64,000 nt of DNA from Paulownia fortunei. Lineage: Eukaryota; Streptophyta; Magnoliopsida; Lamiales; Paulowniaceae. Location: contig CM033107.1 in NCBI GenBank assembly GCA_019321725.1, positions 13,073,445 through 13,137,444 of the forward strand, in the 5' to 3' direction. Position numbers and translations under genes: made by a program. The notes beneath the pieces were generated by a model that was not told the origin of the DNA, made no database searches, and was given only the letters and a program-made list of their open reading frames with translations. Below, in pieces: positions 60,301-64,000 of the stretch (position 1 is the stretch's first letter; every line of letters starts with the position of its first letter).

Positions 60301-60438
60301 GAAAGCACTTTACTTTTATCAATGTTTTGTTAAACTGAGTAGAGAAAAAAAAAAGTTATACACATGCATACATGCACAAATTATGTTACACAGGTTGTTT
60401 ATATATATATTTATACATATTGTTGGGAAGGTGTGACA
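57379..60438 (+). mobile_element. Solo LTR of the Tekay-like family
   Basis: Edges TGTAATACCC and GTGTGACA, 3060 bp, matching the LTR at 19976-23102. Flanked by TTCAA on both sides (57374-57378 and 60439-60443). The second copy of the host duplication has the uninterrupted site at 61575-61579. Short frames inside are not genes. Confidence 0.92.
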
Positions 60439-60994
60439 TTCAAAAGTTCCTTTCATATATTTTCTTGATTTTTATTTTTCACTAATGTTTAAATATAAGT
60501 AATTTGAGCAAAGTTTAAGACTTAATGTTTGCTCAAATTATATATCATAAACTAAATAAATTTAAATTATAATAAATTTTTATATTTAAGGACTAAAATA
60601 TATACTTAAATTCAAGTTTTAACTAAAATAATTTGTAAAAATTATTATTTTAAAATAATAATTTTTACAAATTCAATAGTATTAAGAACAATCTTTAAAT
60701 TGTCAATATTGATTATTAACTAATGAATGAACATATAGTGACAACACAAAATATAATTACAAAATTATTATAGCAATTTTTTTTTATCTAGTCGTCAATT
60801 TACATTTGTGAGAAAATGTCAATAGTGAGTACTTATGCATAATTTTTTATTATTAATTTTCAATAATGACAACTTATAATACAATTTTTGTCACTATTAA
60901 ATTTAATAAAATCTATTATTGTGAAAAATAATTTCTTGTCACTAAATATAAAACTAGTAATAACTTTGATTATTTGACTTCGTATCATCGATTG

Positions 60995-61016
60995 ATATAT
61001 ATATATATATATATAT
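60995..61016. repeat. (AT)11 microsatellite
   Basis: Uninterrupted AT run, expanded relative to the duplicate copy. Confidence 0.9.
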
Positions 61017-61111
61017 TCTTGTAATGACGATTATAAGACTTGTTACAAGTTTATCTCTTGCATCATCTAGGTGATTTTTCTTTTTTTTTTTTGGTAAATT
61101 CTAATGTCCAG

Positions 61112-61186
61112 GTATTAAATGTTAACTTGAAGCTGGAAATATGTAAATTGAAAGGATTCTATGACCTCATCCCCGCCGAGACAGAG
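61112..61186 (+). other. Exon-like 75-bp segment, copy 2
   Basis: Preceded by CCAG and followed by GTAGG. It differs from copy 1 only by the Thr to Pro change in LI(T/P)AE. The better acceptor (cag) is in this copy. Confidence 0.4.
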
Positions 61187-61768
61187 GTAGGTTTTCTTGG
61201 AAAACAAAAACGATAAATTATAATAATTATCCTTAATGTTTGGGTTAATTACAAAAGAATCCCCCAACTAACAAATACTATACTTGAAGTTTACATTCAT
61301 ATGACATTTTGCACCAATGTTAATTGGTCTAACGAATATTATGAAATCACCAAAGAATTGATGTGGAAATCTAAGTTTGCACATACAATATTATTCACGA
61401 AATGTGTTAAAATAAAAATATCCTTGTAGCTAATTGTAATATTTTATATTTTAAAGAAATGTATTTGTTATAGTTTTTATACTCAATACATACCATAATT
61501 TGAGTAATACTCTAATTCTGTTTGCATATTTTTATTATTTTTTTATTTTTTGTCAAAATATACTTATTTTATTATTCAAAACTTCCTTTCATATATTTTC
61601 ATGAATTTTATTTTTCACTAATATTTAAATATAAGTAATTTGATCAAAGTTTAAGAATTAATGTTTCCTCAAATTATATATTAGAAACTAAATAAATTTA
61701 AATTATGATAAAATTTTATATTTAAGGACTAAAATATATACTTAAATTCAAGTTTTAAATAAAATAAA

Positions 61769-61985
61769 TTCAGAAAAAGATATTTATGTATCAAAATTGA
61801 TTTTTATTATTGGTAAAATATGAAAACAAATTAGCAAACTAAAATAGGATAAATTGCAATACATAATTTTAATGATAAAATATAAAAATAATTTAGATAA
61901 TATAAGCATTATTTTTTAAATGGCAAAACATACAAAACATTAAATAAATTAAAAAAAAAATTGAATTTGTTCATCTTTTTTAATT
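61769..61985. other. AT-rich DNA, nothing recognised
   Basis: A-runs and T-runs only. Confidence 0.4.
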
Positions 61986-62185
61986 CACAAGCAACCCAAC
62001 CCCCGACCCCACCCACTCCACCACGCTGATCCAAGCCACCACTTCCTCCCCCGCCGATTCGCACCCCATCCCTAGCATTTCGCAACCCAGCCACTCTCAT
62101 ACCCCGCTGATTTCGAAACCCAACCCCTCCCCTCGATTGATTAGCAATCTAGACACCCGCTCTCTTGCCGATTCACAACCCAACC
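61986..62185. repeat. C-rich degenerate repeat patch
   Basis: Variants of 'gccgattcgcaacccaacc' recur at 62025-62050, 62068-62090, 62107-62130 and 62167-62185. The strand is strongly C-biased in otherwise AT-rich DNA. The glycine-rich minus-strand frame is a composition effect. Confidence 0.55.
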
Positions 62186-62572
62186 GGGGTGCTATGGAGG
62201 GGTGGGGTTTTGAGTATTTTGTTTTTGTTTTCTATTTTATTTTTTTAATTTTAAAGTGAAATTTTTTGAAACGTTAGATCATGATTGATGAGATGAACAG
62301 TTGATGTTTATTTTGGTTAGGGGCAAAGTTGTTTTTTCACTTTATTTTTAATTTAATTTAATTTTTTTTTAAAAGATTTTCAAAGGGGTAATTTTTATTT
62401 TTACAAATGTCATTAATTTGACTAGATTTTCGTTAATTGGGGGGTTATTTATAATTTAAAAGATAGTAGAGTTTTTTTTGTAATATGTCAAATCTCAAAG
62501 ATAATTTTTATAATTTATCCAAAAAAGAAAGAAAGGATAATATTTTTTTTTAGAAATTTACTATTTTTCTTA
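62186..62572. other. AT-rich DNA with a G-rich start, no gene
   Basis: It begins with a G-rich run (62179-62209) partly complementary to the C-rich patch, then T-rich sequence. The last ten bases (62563-62572) are the left target duplication of the next element. Confidence 0.4.
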
Positions 62573-63545
62573 GGTGAATCTCCCTTCGCTCCCCTAACTA
62601 TATCCATGCAACAATTTGCTCCTTAAGCTATAAAAATCTACACTTTGCTACCTCCAAAAAGAAAATATACTATATTTTTCAATTTTATCCCACTTTCAAA
62701 ATGTTTGGCAAAATATTAAAGCTATTAAAACTTTAAATTCTTTTTGAACTTAATATTGTAAAGAAATTAATTTAAACTAGGCCAACTATAACATGACATA
62801 TTGAATTTCATACTAAAGCACAATTTTTTTACTTAATAAATTAATTTTATTCTTTGTAATAACCAAAAAGCCTTAAACAATTAATACTTTTAGAAAAAAA
62901 TCAAAAGAGCTTTAAGCAGAAGGGTAACTTTACCCAACACCAATACAGTTCGCTAGGTTAAAATTATTTTAGGGCACAAGGCAACTCTATCTAAAAAATT
63001 TGAAAAAATAATCTCTTAACTTTGGGATAAGGGGTGGAGATACTCACAAGGAGGAATGAAGTGACCAGACTAGCTAGTGGGGACTATTTAACAAAAAAAA
63101 AAAAACACAGTTATTCACAAAATAGTAAGATTATGTATGAAATTTGATGCCTTCTCAATGCCATAAAGTCAAAAAAGTTGTTGACTTATCGAATATTATC
63201 ATTTTCAAGATTTAAGACTATTATCCTCATTCCATTTCCTTATAACTATTAATCACTTAAGTACTATTTATGATGATTAAAAATAAAATTAATTTATTAA
63301 ATATTTTTTTAAAAATAATTTAATTGTAAAATTAAATTATTATTAATTTAAATTAAATTAGTTACTTTATATTAAGTATATACAATAATTTTAAAGTTTA
63401 AATTTTTTTAAAAATATCTGCAAAGAGGGCGAAAAATAAAAATAAATTTATTTATTAGCTGGGTGAGGTAAAGTGTTTATATTCATAGTTTGAGGGGGCA
63501 AAAATGTTACATTCACATAATTGAGGGCGCAAGGTGAAATTCACC
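62573..63545. mobile_element. Candidate Mutator-like MITE with long terminal inverted repeats
   Basis: The left end starts GGTGAATCTCCCTTCGCTCC. The right end read inwards starts GGTGAATTTCACCTTGCGCC. Similarity continues for about 85 bp, including 'caacaatttgctcc' against 'taacatttttgccc' and 'acactttgctacctcc' against 'acactttacctcaccc'. The flanks are ATTTTTCTTA and ATTTTTCTCA, a 10-bp duplication with one mismatch, in the 9-11 bp range typical of Mutator-like elements. The 973-bp interior is AT-rich and non-coding. Confidence 0.7.
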
Positions 63546-63555
63546 ATTTTTCTCA

Positions 63556-64000
63556 TCATTTGGCCCAAAAGCAAACCCAGATTCTCTCTTCTTCTTGGTT
63601 TTTTCTTTTCAGTTTTAGGTTTGAGGAGACTAGAGTTGATAGGCTATAACATTGAGCTTCATTGGAAAATTGTATCACTCATGATTAGAACAAGACCATA
63701 GCAAGAATTGACTAAGTCCTTGTTATGAATATTTGTCTACAATTAGATAACGTCAAATCCACTTTTTTCCATTCAATATTAGCGGTGTAGCCTGCCTATT
63801 ATCAATTGACTATACTATGCAAGACTAGAAATATTTCTATTGTAAGTTTTAACCTACATGATGACACTCTTGACAAAACCAATTATCATGTGGCTATTGT
63901 TTAAATTCAAACATTTTACACATGCATCCTTCAAGAAATCCAAATCCCTTGCAGCAAAGGGTTTGAATTCAGATTAGTTTAGTATTTGGATTTAAAGATT
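63556..64000. other. No gene recognised at the right edge
   Basis: The sequence is less AT-rich (for example 'ggcccaaaagcaaacccag', then a CT-rich run near 63586) and could be the start of a transcribed region continuing outside. No frame supports this. Confidence 0.3.

Larger units (their letters stand above)
56476..60634. repeat. Tandem duplication, copy 1, split by a solo LTR
   Basis: The parts 56476-57378 and 60444-60634 together match 60644-61768. Both copies begin near 'attattttaaaataat'. They share the (AT)n tract, the exon-like segment and the 'ttatttaaggactaaaatat'-like end. Confidence 0.85.
60644..61768. repeat. Tandem duplication, copy 2, uninterrupted
   Basis: It matches copy 1 closely throughout. 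It retains the empty insertion site (61571-61590) and the exon-like segment with one base changed. The AT tract is longer here, (AT)11 at 60995-61016 against about (AT)5 near 56818. Confidence 0.85.

Noticed and set aside
61909..62100. Glycine-rich minus-strand frame
   Set aside because: It reads the C-rich repeat on the opposite strand. No domain or start context was seen.

Overview
The window is AT-rich plant nuclear DNA, probably from a flowering plant. The evidence is dense, decayed Ty1/copia and Ty3/gypsy retrotransposons, LINE (L1-type) remnants, primer-binding sites complementary to initiator tRNA-Met, and a fragment of a plant-type cytokinin-activating LOG gene at the left edge. I find no intact protein-coding gene. 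Nearly every recognisable reading frame is a piece of a transposable element with stop codons and frameshifts. I could not place the species.

Layout. 1-369: the end of a LOG-like gene that has lost both predicted catalytic residues. 440-1000: a short relic of the 3' non-coding end of a gypsy element. 1009-3174: a gypsy gag pseudogene with its 5' LTR (minus strand), inserted into a LINE whose ORF2 endonuclease and ORF1 remnants run from 3175 to about 5660. 5832-7935: a solo LTR of a copia family called Copia-A here, with a GCTAG target-site duplication. 9115-10175: a degenerate minisatellite and a gypsy LTR fragment. 10754-17060 plus 34429-34719: a Copia-B element (minus strand) whose 5' LTR is split in two by the block at 17061-34428.

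That 17.4-kb block is the most structured object in the window. It is a compound Copia-A insertion flanked by the duplication TCTAA. It contains an outer 3' LTR, RT/RNase H, a nested Tekay-like gypsy element (19976-25575), an integrase relic, a first leader, the remains of a middle LTR, a second leader and an outer 5' LTR. A segment of about 1.76 kb (28539-30298) in its middle is inverted. Turning it back makes both junctions agree with the other copies of the family.

34720-39112: AT-rich DNA with a LINE ORF2 3' remnant (plus strand), MITE-like sequence and a GGT repeat. 39113-41392: a gypsy solo LTR. 41393-44775: a second Copia-B copy (3' LTR and pol). 44776-53377: a SIRE-like copia element (Copia-C), lacking its 3' end and interrupted by another Copia-A solo LTR. 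53378-56475: AT-rich filler, a gypsy LTR fragment and an (AC)22(AT)8 microsatellite. 56476-61768: a tandem duplication of about 1.1 kb. One copy carries a 3.06-kb Tekay-like solo LTR and the other preserves the empty site. Each copy also carries a 75-bp exon-like segment. 62573-63545: a candidate Mutator-like MITE with long inverted ends and an imperfect 10-bp target duplication.

The pieces do not form a pathway. They record repeated nested insertion, LTR-LTR recombination, deletion and one local inversion. I found no evidence of a new biological system. The most valuable observations are the rearrangement history and the few non-transposon fragments.
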